NCBI GenBank assembly: GCA_030431475.1
Contig: JAUIJD010000009.1
Location: forward strand, 1 to 64,000
DNA: 64,000 bases
Source of the DNA: Verrucomicrobiia bacterium
GTDB taxonomy: Bacteria; Verrucomicrobiota; Verrucomicrobiia; Verrucomicrobiales; Akkermansiaceae
Direction of reading: 5' to 3'
Part shown: piece after piece, positions 28,414-35,819 of the stretch
How the letters are laid out: every line of letters starts with the position of its first letter
How positions within the stretch are numbered: the first letter of the stretch is position 1
Program-made: the position numbers and the translations under genes
Notes under the pieces: generated by a model
The model's database searches: none
What the model was told of the DNA's origin: nothing
Seen by the model: the letters and a program-made list of their open reading frames with translations, nothing else

Positions 28414-28758
28414 TCAGAACGGCTTGGCGAGTCCGAGGAAGGCGGCCACGCCACCGAGAGCGAGGCAGATGCCGAGCAGCGCCCCGGGCGGCATCACCTT
28501 GCGGCGGGCGACCACCGGGGCGACGCCGAGAACCAGCCAGAGCAGGATCTTCACGTGCCACCAGCCGCCGGTGCCGGCGAGCTGCTGGGAAAACAGCAGG
28601 TGGAGGCCGAAAAGCAGGAGGACGAGCAATGAAATGCCATGAAGGATGGAAGCACTTTTGCGGTGGGATTCGGAACCGCCGAGGCAGACGGCTCCGATGG
28701 CGGCGAAGACTCCGAGGGCGGCGAGCACATGCAGCGCCTGGCTGATGAACAGAAACAT
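28414..28758 (-). CDS. Small four-helix membrane protein
   Basis: The 114-residue protein is almost entirely hydrophobic, with four likely membrane helices (ALHVLAALGVFAAIGAVCL, ILHGISLLVLLLFGLHLLF, VKILLWLVLGVAPVVARR, LLGICLALGGVAAFLGL). A His and a Trp-His pair sit within the helices, so it could bind a haem or quinone, but no family is recognised. It lies 128 bp upstream of sdhC on the same strand and may be expressed with it. Confidence 0.72.
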   Translation of the reverse strand: MFLFISQALHVLAALGVFAAIGAVCLGGSESHRKSASILHGISLLVLLLFGLHLLFSQQLAGTGGWWHVKILLWLVLGVAPVVARRKVMPPGALLGICLALGGVAAFLGLAKPF

Positions 28759-28917
28759 GCAGGCAGGTTGAACGCGGCGGCGAGGCGGGCAAGAGAAACC
28801 GGACCGGAGGAGGTGGCAGCGGCCCTTGTCCGGGGAGTGAAATTTTTCCGAAATTGATGTTGCACCCGTCGGGGCTGGTTCCTAGCGTCCGCGCACGCCG
28901 CAAGGCGCACTGCCGTT

Positions 28918-28994
<77 letters not shown>

Positions 28995-29009
28995 CTTTCT
29001 CCCTTAGAT

Positions 29010-29040
29010 GCCGTCTCGAAATGAGGCGGCGTTTTTTTTT
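29010..29040 (+). terminator. Rho-independent terminator of tRNA-Asp
   Basis: GCCGTCTC and GAGGCGGC form an 8-bp stem (one G-T pair) with loop GAAAT, followed by nine consecutive T residues. It begins 16 nt after the CCA end of tRNA-Asp. Confidence 0.88.
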
Positions 29041-29213
29041 GTTTGGAGCTCGCATGGCCTTGGCGCGGACGGGGCGAGAACCCTGGCCGAGGCCGTGCGT
29101 AGCATGGCACGAGGCCTTCCGGGTTCGAATGCGGGAAGCCGAACGCAGAGAGGCGGCGTTCGGTTACGAGCGGAGCGAGGGTTTCTAGCATGGCGTTGCC
29201 GACGGCGACGCAA

Positions 29214-29270
29214 TCCCGTCCGCTCCGCCACTTTTTCTGAGAACGCCGTCTCGAGATGAGGCGGCGTTGT
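29214..29270 (+). repeat. Second copy of tRNA-Asp 3' end plus terminator stem
   Basis: TCCCGTCCGCTCCGCCACTT at 29214 is identical to the T-arm/acceptor/CCA end of tRNA-Asp and its flank at 28978. It is followed again by the terminator-like stem GCCGTCTC-GAGAT-GAGGCGGC, but without the T-run. The 5' half of the tRNA is not repeated. The 220 bp in between contain no gene that I can support; an inner hairpin GCGTTGCC/GGCGACGC lies at about 29193-29211. The arrangement looks like a tRNA attachment-site duplication or a partial tRNA duplication. Confidence 0.8.
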
Positions 29271-29344
29271 TGCCGCCCAGCCCCTGGAACTGCATCCCGC
29301 TAGTCAGCCGGGTGGCCCAACTCAGGTTGGCTCAGCGCGCGGGC

Positions 29345-30238
29345 CTAGGTGTGCTGGTGTCGACGCGCGCCGGTGGGTCGCGGGTGACGGTCGAGATACG
29401 CGTCGAGGGACATCATCGGGGGGCGCTCGCCCGGGGCGGCTTCACCACCGGGCAGACGGGCGAAGAAGGCGTCCAGGATCTGCCCCGACATGCGGCCGAG
29501 GTCGGCCAGCGAGCGGTTGCGGTGAATGCGCTCGTCGAGGTCGGTCTGGCCGATCGCGTCGGCGCCGGCCAGGGTCGCGACATCGATCAGGTGCGCCGTC
29601 TCCACCCCGTAGCCGGTGGGGAAGGCGATGCGCTCAAGCACCTGGCGGCGCGCGGCGTATTCGCCGGAGAGCGGTTGGTGGAGTCGGGCGAGATCGGGGA
29701 AGAAGCGTTTCAGGAGCGGGCGAACGAGGATCTCGGTCACCCGGCCGCCGCCTCGTGGATCGACCCCCTCGCTCGCCAGCAGCGGGCGCTCGTAGAACCC
29801 TTTGACGTAGTGAAGGGTGGGGTCGGCAAGGAGTGGACCGACCGTTCCGAGGACGAAGCGGGGGTGGAAGTTTCCGATGTCGCCATCGACGAAGCAGAGC
29901 AGGTCGCCGCGGCATTGGTGGACGGCTTTCCAGAGATTTTCGCCTTTGCCGCATGCCGGGCCTTCGCCGGGAAGGATGTCGGAGGCGAGGTGGACGGTGG
30001 CCCCGGACTCGACGGCGAGTTCGCGGGTGCGGTCGGTGGAGCCGGAGTCGATGACGACCAGCTCGTCGATCAGCGGGATGCGGAGGACGAGCTCCTCGTG
30101 GAGGCAGGAGACGATGCGGGCGATGGTCCCTTCCTCGTTCAAAGTGGGGATGCAGACACTGACGGTGAGCCTGCCCGCCTGCTTCCGTTCGAGCAGGTTG
30201 AGCGGGTCGGCGAAGTCGGAATGGTGGAAGGTCTTCAA
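29345..30238 (-). CDS. gpgS: Glucosyl-3-phosphoglycerate synthase
   Basis: GpgS (GT81, GT-A fold) transfers glucose from an NDP-glucose to 3-phosphoglycerate, the first step to the compatible solute glucosylglycerate. The 297-residue protein begins LKTFHHSDF, the typical N-terminus of this family. It has SVCIPTLNEEGTIARI, LVVIDSGSTDRTRELA, GKGENLWKAVHQCRGD and the DxD metal motif LCFVDGDIGNFHP. The start is TTG at 30236-30238, overlapping the crcB stop as TTGA. No upstream ATG or GTG fits the conserved start. A GpgP phosphatase gene is not visible nearby. Confidence 0.88.
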   Translation of the reverse strand: MKTFHHSDFADPLNLLERKQAGRLTVSVCIPTLNEEGTIARIVSCLHEELVLRIPLIDELVVIDSGSTDRTRELAVESGATVHLASDILPGEGPACGKGENLWKAVHQCRGDLLCFVDGDIGNFHPRFVLGTVGPLLADPTLHYVKGFYERPLLASEGVDPRGGGRVTEILVRPLLKRFFPDLARLHQPLSGEYAARRQVLERIAFPTGYGVETAHLIDVATLAGADAIGQTDLDERIHRNRSLADLGRMSGQILDAFFARLPGGEAAPGERPPMMSLDAYLDRHPRPTGARRHQHT

Positions 30239-30624
30239 GAGGTCAGGGAGTGGCCGGTGCGGAAGCCGACGAAGACCAGGAGCACTCCGCCGAGGGTTGA
30301 GACGAGGACGTTGACCGCGGCCAAGCCCCGGAAACCGTCCATGAGGAGCTCGCGGGTGTCGTTTCCGAAGGTGGAGAAGGTGGTGAATCCACCCAGAAAG
30401 CCGGTGACGACCAAGGGGAAGACCCAACCGGGCGCCGTGCGTCCGGTGACGGCGCCGAAGGCGGCACCGATGGCGAAGCAGCCGAGCAGGTTGCAGATCC
30501 CGATTCCCCAGGGGAACCGATGCAGGAACGTTTTCTCGGCCAGTGTCTGGACCCAGCCGGACAGCAGCCAGCGGGAAAGAGCACCGAGTCCGCCGCCGAG
30601 GAAGATCAGGAGACCGGAGGTCAT
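30235..30624 (-). CDS. crcB: Fluoride exporter CrcB/Fluc
   Basis: Fluc channels expel fluoride as dual-topology dimers. The 129-residue protein has four membrane helices and the family motifs LGGGLGALSRWLL at the N-terminus, WGIGICNLLGCFAIGAAFGA (the conserved Asn) and TGFLGGFTTFSTFGND (the Phe-box and TTFST). Only one copy is present, as expected for a dual-topology homodimer. gpgS is translationally coupled downstream. No fluoride riboswitch is recognisable in the leader. Confidence 0.93.
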   Translation of the reverse strand: MTSGLLIFLGGGLGALSRWLLSGWVQTLAEKTFLHRFPWGIGICNLLGCFAIGAAFGAVTGRTAPGWVFPLVVTGFLGGFTTFSTFGNDTRELLMDGFRGLAAVNVLVSTLGGVLLVFVGFRTGHSLTS

Positions 30625-30644
30625 GCGGCGCAGCCTACGGCCGC

Positions 30645-30672
30645 GAAGTTCCAAGTGAGAAGTTCCAAGTGA
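30645..30672. repeat. Tandem 14-bp duplication
   Basis: GAAGTTCCAAGTGA occurs twice in direct tandem, 21 bp upstream of the crcB start. Each unit resembles two 7-bp parts (GAAGTTC and CAAGTGA), similar to the 7-bp repeats elsewhere in the window. Confidence 0.75.
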
Positions 30673-30696
30673 CCGCGGGAGACCGCCGGTGGCGGG

Positions 30697-30718
30697 GACT
30701 GCTAAAAATTTAGCAGTC
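30697..30718. promoter_or_regulatory. Perfect 22-bp palindrome, probable operator
   Basis: GACTGCTAAA and TTTAGCAGTC are perfect inverted repeats around a central AA. The site is AT-rich in a GC-rich setting and lies 73 bp upstream of crcB, in the gene-free stretch before the restriction island. The shape suits a homodimeric repressor. Which regulator binds it is unknown, and no candidate is encoded next to it. Confidence 0.5.
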
Positions 30719-30870
30719 ATGACCGGGCGGGAGTGGGGGCGAGGTATGGTGGGCGCGGCATCGTGGGGGAGGGGGGAGAGAGGAAAAGGGCCGGGCTGGT
30801 TCTTTGGAGAAGGTCGGAGGCCGCACCCGACCCAATGTACCTGCTTCCTGACCTTCGGCCCACGCGGCCT

Positions 30871-31059
30871 CAATCTCGTGTTCAAGTGCATGGGCCTCGT
30901 GTTCAGGTTCATGGGCCCCGTGTCTATTTGCTTGGGGCTCGGGTTCAGGGCGATTGACACCGTGTGAAATGGCTCGGACACCGTGTCAAACGTCTCAAAC
31001 ATCGAGTTCCACGTCTCGGACATCCTGTCCTGGCTCTCGAACATCAAGCGCGGGCGGCC
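30871..31059. repeat. Array 1 of imperfect 21-bp tandem repeats
   Basis: About nine consecutive 21-bp units can be laid out without gaps from 30871 (starting points 30871, 30892, 30913, 30934, 30955, 30976, 30997, 31018, 31039). The best-conserved core is CTCGTGTTCA or ACACCGTGT followed by a variable part ending in CTC or CAT. Because 21 is a multiple of 3, open frames on both strands translate as 7-residue repeats (for example MFETFDT, VSEPFHT on the minus strand). There are no unique spacers, so it is not a CRISPR. Confidence 0.75.
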
Positions 31060-31154
31060 GGGATTGAGGTGGCGGCGGCGGGGAACAGCACCCCGCTGGC
31101 CACCCTTCCGGAAACGGAGCTCCGGAGTCCGTGACGTCGGTGGGAGCGTCCTCC

Positions 31155-31322
31155 GACGATTCTCGGGCATCTATCTTCGGGCCGGATGAATCGTTCGGCG
31201 TGCGGAAGGACGCTTCAGGCGCCCGGAAGGACTCCTCCGATGCGTTTCGGGAGTCCTTCCTCCGGGGGATGGACGACTGCCGCGCGTGCGGGAAGTCCAT
31301 CGATGCCTCTCGGGAGTCCTCT
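31155..31322. repeat. Array 2 of imperfect 21-bp tandem repeats
   Basis: Eight consecutive 21-bp units starting at 31155 share a core close to CGGAAGGAC or CGGGAGTC followed by TCNTC and a new GAT start. The consensus differs from array 1 but the period is identical, and weaker units extend upstream to about 31111. The plus strand reads as 7-residue repeats such as SSDAFRE, SIDASRE. The array ends about 140 bp before the hsdR start. The whole span 30625-31461 otherwise lacks a supportable gene. Confidence 0.75.
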
Positions 31323-31461
31323 TTGATCGCGCGAACGGAGCCGGGGCCGTGCCTTCATTCCCGATCCGAGGGGGAGAACTGAACTCACGCCTCATTAGGC
31401 TTTCACTCTGTCGCACCTTGTGGCGAAATTTTTCCGTAGCTAACAGCTCTCTCCCTCTCCG

Positions 31462-34284
31462 ATGCCCAACCAGAACCCCGAGCAACGCGCCCGTGATCTG
31501 ATCGACGAGCAATTGCGCGCCGCCGGGTGGACCGTGCAGAAAAAGACCGCCATCGATTTCAACGCCGGCCAGGGCCAGGCCGTCCGCGAATTCCAGACCG
31601 ACACCGGCCCCGCCGACTACGTCCTCTTCGTCGATGGCAAACCGGTCGGCGTGATCGAGGCCAAGAAGGAGGATCTCGGTCAGAATATCACCGTTACGGA
31701 GGACCAAACGGCCGACTATGCCGCCGCCAAGCTCAAGTGGGTTCAGAACACCGGCAAACCCCTCCCATTCCTCTACGAGGCCACCGGCGTCCTCACCCGC
31801 TTCACCGACCAGCGAGACCCGAAGCCCCGCTCTCGCGAAACCTTCACCTTCCACCGTCCCGAAACCCTCCGCGAACGCCTCGCCGCCGGACTCTCCCTCC
31901 GCCGTCGCCTCGCCGAGAACATGCCCGCGCTCGATCCCACCGGCCTGCGCGACTGCCAGGTTGGGGCCATCACCAACCTCGAGGCCTCGCTCGCCAAGGC
32001 CAAGCCCCGCGCCCTGGTCCAGATGGCCACCGGCTCCGGCAAGACCTTCACCGCCATCACCTCGATCTACCGCCTGCTCAAGCATGCCAAGGTCCGGCGC
32101 GTCCTCTTCCTCGTCGATACCCGCAACCTCGGCGAGCAGGCCGAACAGGAGTTCATCGCCTACACCCCCACCGACGACAACCGCTCCTTCACCTCCATCT
32201 ACGCCACCCAGCGGCTCGCCTCCTCCCACGTCCCCGCCGACGCCCAGGTCTGCATCTCCACCATCCAGCGGATGTATTCCATCCTCCAGGGCCGGGAAAT
32301 GACCGAGGGCGAGGACGAGGAGAACCCCGCCGAGTCCGGCCCGCTCAAGCGCAAGGAGCCGTTCCCCGTCGTTTACAACGAAAAGGTCCCGCCCGAGTTC
32401 TTCGACCTCATCATCATCGATGAGTGCCACCGCTCGATCTACAACCTCTGGCGGCAGGTCCTCGAATACTTCGACGCCTTCCTCGTCGGCCTCACCGCCA
32501 CCCCCGACGGACGCACCTACGGCTTCTTCAAGCAGAACCTCGTCTCCGAATACACCCACGAGGAAGCCGTCGCCGACGGCGTCAACGTCCAGGGCGAAAC
32601 CTACCTCATCGAGACCGAGGTCACGCAGCAGGGCGGCAAGGTCCTCAAGGGCCTGGTCGAGAAACGCGAAAAGCTCACCCGCCGCCAGCGCTGGGAGCAG
32701 CAGGACGAGGACGAGGACTACTCCGCCAAAAAACTCGACGGCGAGATCGTCAACCCCTCCCAGATCCGCACCGTCATCCGCACCTTCAAGGAACGGTTGC
32801 CCGAGATCTTCCCCGACCGCGCCGACGCCGACGGCGAGTTCCAGGTCCCCAAGACCCTCATCTTCGCCAAGACCGACTCCCACGCCGACGACATCATCCA
32901 GATCGTCCGCGAGGAGTTCGACGAGGGAAACCGCTTCTGCAAGAAGGTCACCTTCAAGTCCGACCAGGACCGCACCGACGCCGACGGCCAGGTCATCGAG
33001 CCGGGTGAGGACCCCAAGACCATCCTCGCCGACTTCCGCAACGCCTACTACCCGCGCATCGCCGTCACCGTGGACATGATCGCCACCGGCACCGACGTGA
33101 AGGCCCTCGAATGCCTCCTCTTCATGCGCGACGTGAAGTCCAAGGGCTACTTCGAGCAGATGAAGGGCCGTGGCACCCGCACCCTCGACCACGACTCGCT
33201 GAAAAAGGTCTCCTCCGCCGCCAAGACCGCCAAGACCCGCTACGTCCTGGTCGATGCCATCGGCGTCACCAAGTCGCTCAAGACCGCCAGCCGCCCGCCC
33301 GTCACACGGCCCAGCGTCACCTTCAAGGACCTCGCCATGGAGGTCGTCATGGGGTCCAGCGACGCCGACACCGTCTCCTCCCTCGCCGGACGCCTCGCCC
33401 GCATCGACCGCCAGCTCAAGCCCGAGCAGAAAACCGAGATCGAGGAGAAGACCGGCGGCGTCTCCCTCACCCAGCTCACGAAAGCCCTCTTCGCCGCCGT
33501 CGATGGCGAAAAGATCGAGCAACGCGCCCTGGAACTCGCCGGGCAGGAACCCGGCACCGACCCCGGCGACGCCAAGCGCGAGCAGGCCCAGCAGGAACTC
33601 GTCGCCGCCGCCGTCCAACCGCTCTCCGGCGCGCTCGTCACCCACATCGTCGAGACCTGCAAGAAGAACCTCCAGACCATCGACACCCACACCATCGATG
33701 TCCTCCTCGGGGCCGGTTGGGACACCAGCGCCACCACCGCCCCAAAGAACACCAAGGACTTCGAGACCTACCTGCGCGACCACAAGGATGAGCTGATCGC
33801 CCTCACCATCTTCTACGACCAGCCCCAGCGCCGCCAGGAAGTCACCTTCGCCCAGATCCGCGAGGTCTTCGACCACCTCCAGGCCAACGCCCCACACCTC
33901 GCCCCGCTCAACGTCTGGCAGGCCTACGCCCGCCTCGACGAACTGCCCGGGAACGCCACCCCGCTCAGCGAACTCGCCGCCCTCGTCGCCCTCATCCGCC
34001 GCGCCTGCGGCATCGACGAAAAGCTCGCCCCCTTCACCGAGACCGTCCGCCGCAACTACCGCGACTGGATCATGCGCAAGAACGCGGGCCAGCCGATGAC
34101 CAAGACTCAGCTCGCCTGGCTGGAACTCATCCGCGACCACATCATGACCTCCTTCCACCTCGAGCGCGACGACCTCGACTACGCCCCCTTCGACGCCCAG
34201 GGCGGCCTCGGCAAGATGCACCAACTCTTCGGCGACCAGATGGACGCCCTCATCGATGAACTCAACCGGGAGCTGGTGGCGTGA
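31462..34284 (+). CDS. hsdR: Type I restriction enzyme subunit R (EcoEI type)
   Basis: HsdR is the ATP-driven translocase and nuclease of a type I restriction complex. The 940-residue protein has an N-terminal PD-(D/E)xK nuclease (PADYVLFVDG with Asp52, VIEAKK with Glu66 and Lys68). A superfamily 2 helicase follows: ATGSGKT at 189-195, IIIDECH at 317-323 and GLTATP after it, with motif VI-like QMKGRGTRT later. The C-terminus is EcoEI_R_C-like. Codons strongly prefer C in third position, unlike several neighbours. It overlaps hsdS by 4 bp. Confidence 0.95.
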   Translation: MPNQNPEQRARDLIDEQLRAAGWTVQKKTAIDFNAGQGQAVREFQTDTGPADYVLFVDGKPVGVIEAKKEDLGQNITVTEDQTADYAAAKLKWVQNTGKPLPFLYEATGVLTRFTDQRDPKPRSRETFTFHRPETLRERLAAGLSLRRRLAENMPALDPTGLRDCQVGAITNLEASLAKAKPRALVQMATGSGKTFTAITSIYRLLKHAKVRRVLFLVDTRNLGEQAEQEFIAYTPTDDNRSFTSIYATQRLASSHVPADAQVCISTIQRMYSILQGREMTEGEDEENPAESGPLKRKEPFPVVYNEKVPPEFFDLIIIDECHRSIYNLWRQVLEYFDAFLVGLTATPDGRTYGFFKQNLVSEYTHEEAVADGVNVQGETYLIETEVTQQGGKVLKGLVEKREKLTRRQRWEQQDEDEDYSAKKLDGEIVNPSQIRTVIRTFKERLPEIFPDRADADGEFQVPKTLIFAKTDSHADDIIQIVREEFDEGNRFCKKVTFKSDQDRTDADGQVIEPGEDPKTILADFRNAYYPRIAVTVDMIATGTDVKALECLLFMRDVKSKGYFEQMKGRGTRTLDHDSLKKVSSAAKTAKTRYVLVDAIGVTKSLKTASRPPVTRPSVTFKDLAMEVVMGSSDADTVSSLAGRLARIDRQLKPEQKTEIEEKTGGVSLTQLTKALFAAVDGEKIEQRALELAGQEPGTDPGDAKREQAQQELVAAAVQPLSGALVTHIVETCKKNLQTIDTHTIDVLLGAGWDTSATTAPKNTKDFETYLRDHKDELIALTIFYDQPQRRQEVTFAQIREVFDHLQANAPHLAPLNVWQAYARLDELPGNATPLSELAALVALIRRACGIDEKLAPFTETVRRNYRDWIMRKNAGQPMTKTQLAWLELIRDHIMTSFHLERDDLDYAPFDAQGGLGKMHQLFGDQMDALIDELNRELVA

Positions 34285-35819
34285 GTGAGGAACAACTACC
34301 AACGGGGTGGGCGCGAACAACGCTGGAGCCGCTTGGAAGCCTTTACTGTGGGCAATCACTCACAGCCAGCAAGGTGAACCGTGACGGCAAGGGCGTCCCT
34401 TACGTTACAGGACCAGAGCAATGGGATGGCGAGAAGGTCCACAAGGACAAATGGACCACCGAGCCTGCACGAATGGCTCCGGATGGCTGCATCTTCATCA
34501 CCGTGAAGGGCGCTGGTGTGGGGAAGCTCTTTCCGGGAATCGCATGTGCCATCGGTCGTGACGTCTACGCTTATCATCCTTCTCCCGAACTTCCGCGCAA
34601 GTTCATCGAGTTGTCCCTCCGATTTACGATCGCTGAGGTTGTTGCCGAGGCTAAAGGAGACATTCCGGGACTTTCCAAGGCCCACATTCTTCAACACTCA
34701 ATCCCCCTCCCACCCCTCGCCGAGCAGAAGCGGATCGTGGCGAAGATCGAGGAGTTGTTCAGCGAGTTGGACGCCGGGGAGGAGAGTCTGCGGCGGGCGC
34801 GGCGGCAACTCGGCGTCTATCGCCAGTCCCTCCTCAAACAAGCCTTCGAGGGCAAGCTCACCGCCCCCTGGCGCGCCCAACACCCCGACCTCCTCGAATC
34901 CCCCGACCAACTCCTCGCCCGCATCCAAGCCGAACGCCAAGCGCGATACGAGCAGCAGCTTGAGGAGTGGGAAGCTGCTGGCGGAGGCCGTGGCAAACCG
35001 AAGAAACCCACGGCAGTCAAGGCATCAGCTATTCCAGAAGGTTTTCTGGATTCGACTGCCGAGTGCTGGATGGCAACGCCGCTCGGAAACCTAATCGACG
35101 AACCGGCCTACGGAACATCGAAGAAGTGCGGCTATGAAACTGGCTCCATCGGGGTTCTTCGGATTCCAAACGTCGTGAACGGGGCAATCGATTCCGGTGA
35201 CCTCAAGTTTGCCGATTTTAACCAAGCGGAGCGCGAGGGCTACGCATTGCAGGCTGGCGACCTGCTGCTGATTCGCTCCAATGGAAGCGTCTCGATTGTA
35301 GGCCGGTGTGCGCTGGTTGAAACCAAGCACGAAGACTACCTCTACGCTGGGTATTTGATCCGATTGAGACCACTTCAGCGAGTCATCGCCCCCCGTTTCA
35401 TTCTGAATCAGTTGTCCTCGACAAGACTCCGGTCACAGATCGAGTCCGCCGCAAAGTCGACGAGCGGAGTCAACAACATCAATTCAAAAGAAATCCAGCG
35501 CCTGACACTCACGCTGCCCTCCCTCCCCGAGCAACAGGAGATCGTCCGCCTGCTCGACGAGCAATTCGAGGTGATCGAGCAGAACGAGCGGGAGATCGAC
35601 GCCGCGCTGAAGCGCAGCGAGGCCCTGCGCCAGTCCATCCTGAAAAAGGCCTTCACCGGCCAACTCGTATCCCAGGACCCCACCGACGAACCCGCCTCCA
35701 CCCTCCTCACCCGCATCCAGACCGAACGCAAAGCCGCCGACCAGGTCGTCAAGCCTAAGAAGAAGGCTGCCAGGAGAAGAGCCAAACGCGTCAGAAAGCC
35801 ATCCCACGAAGCCCCATGA
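34281..35819 (+). CDS. hsdS: Type I restriction-modification specificity subunit S
   Basis: HsdS carries the DNA-recognition domains. The 512-residue protein has two target-recognition halves. Each ends in a conserved coiled coil: LPPLAEQKRIVAKIEELFSE (about residue 145) and LPSLPEQQEIVRLLDEQFEV (about residue 412), followed by QSLLKQAFEGKLTAPW and QSILKKAFTGQLVSQD. A Lys/Arg-rich tail ends the protein. GTG start overlaps the hsdR stop. The recognition halves have lower GC than hsdR, as expected for domains exchanged between systems. The target sequence cannot be read from the protein. Confidence 0.93.
   Translation: MSEEQLPTGWARTTLEPLGSLYCGQSLTASKVNRDGKGVPYVTGPEQWDGEKVHKDKWTTEPARMAPDGCIFITVKGAGVGKLFPGIACAIGRDVYAYHPSPELPRKFIELSLRFTIAEVVAEAKGDIPGLSKAHILQHSIPLPPLAEQKRIVAKIEELFSELDAGEESLRRARRQLGVYRQSLLKQAFEGKLTAPWRAQHPDLLESPDQLLARIQAERQARYEQQLEEWEAAGGGRGKPKKPTAVKASAIPEGFLDSTAECWMATPLGNLIDEPAYGTSKKCGYETGSIGVLRIPNVVNGAIDSGDLKFADFNQAEREGYALQAGDLLLIRSNGSVSIVGRCALVETKHEDYLYAGYLIRLRPLQRVIAPRFILNQLSSTRLRSQIESAAKSTSGVNNINSKEIQRLTLTLPSLPEQQEIVRLLDEQFEVIEQNEREIDAALKRSEALRQSILKKAFTGQLVSQDPTDEPASTLLTRIQTERKAADQVVKPKKKAARRRAKRVRKPSHEAP

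Noticed and set aside
30625-30720. Fluoride riboswitch before crcB
   Set aside because: The conserved pseudoknot core expected for the crcB motif could not be found in the leader; only repeats and a palindrome are present.
30995-31300. A genuine heptad-repeat protein gene within the 21-bp arrays
   Set aside because: Open frames exist on both strands and in several frames simply because the period is a multiple of three. None spans both arrays with a credible start and conserved domain.
30871-31330. CRISPR array
   Set aside because: The units are contiguous and imperfect, with no unique spacers and no cas genes in the window.
31171-34359. Long minus-strand frame (over 1000 codons) opposite hsdR
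   Set aside because: It arises because hsdR codons end almost always in C or G, which removes stops on the other strand. The translation is low-complexity (Gly, Val, Glu, Asp) and resembles no protein.
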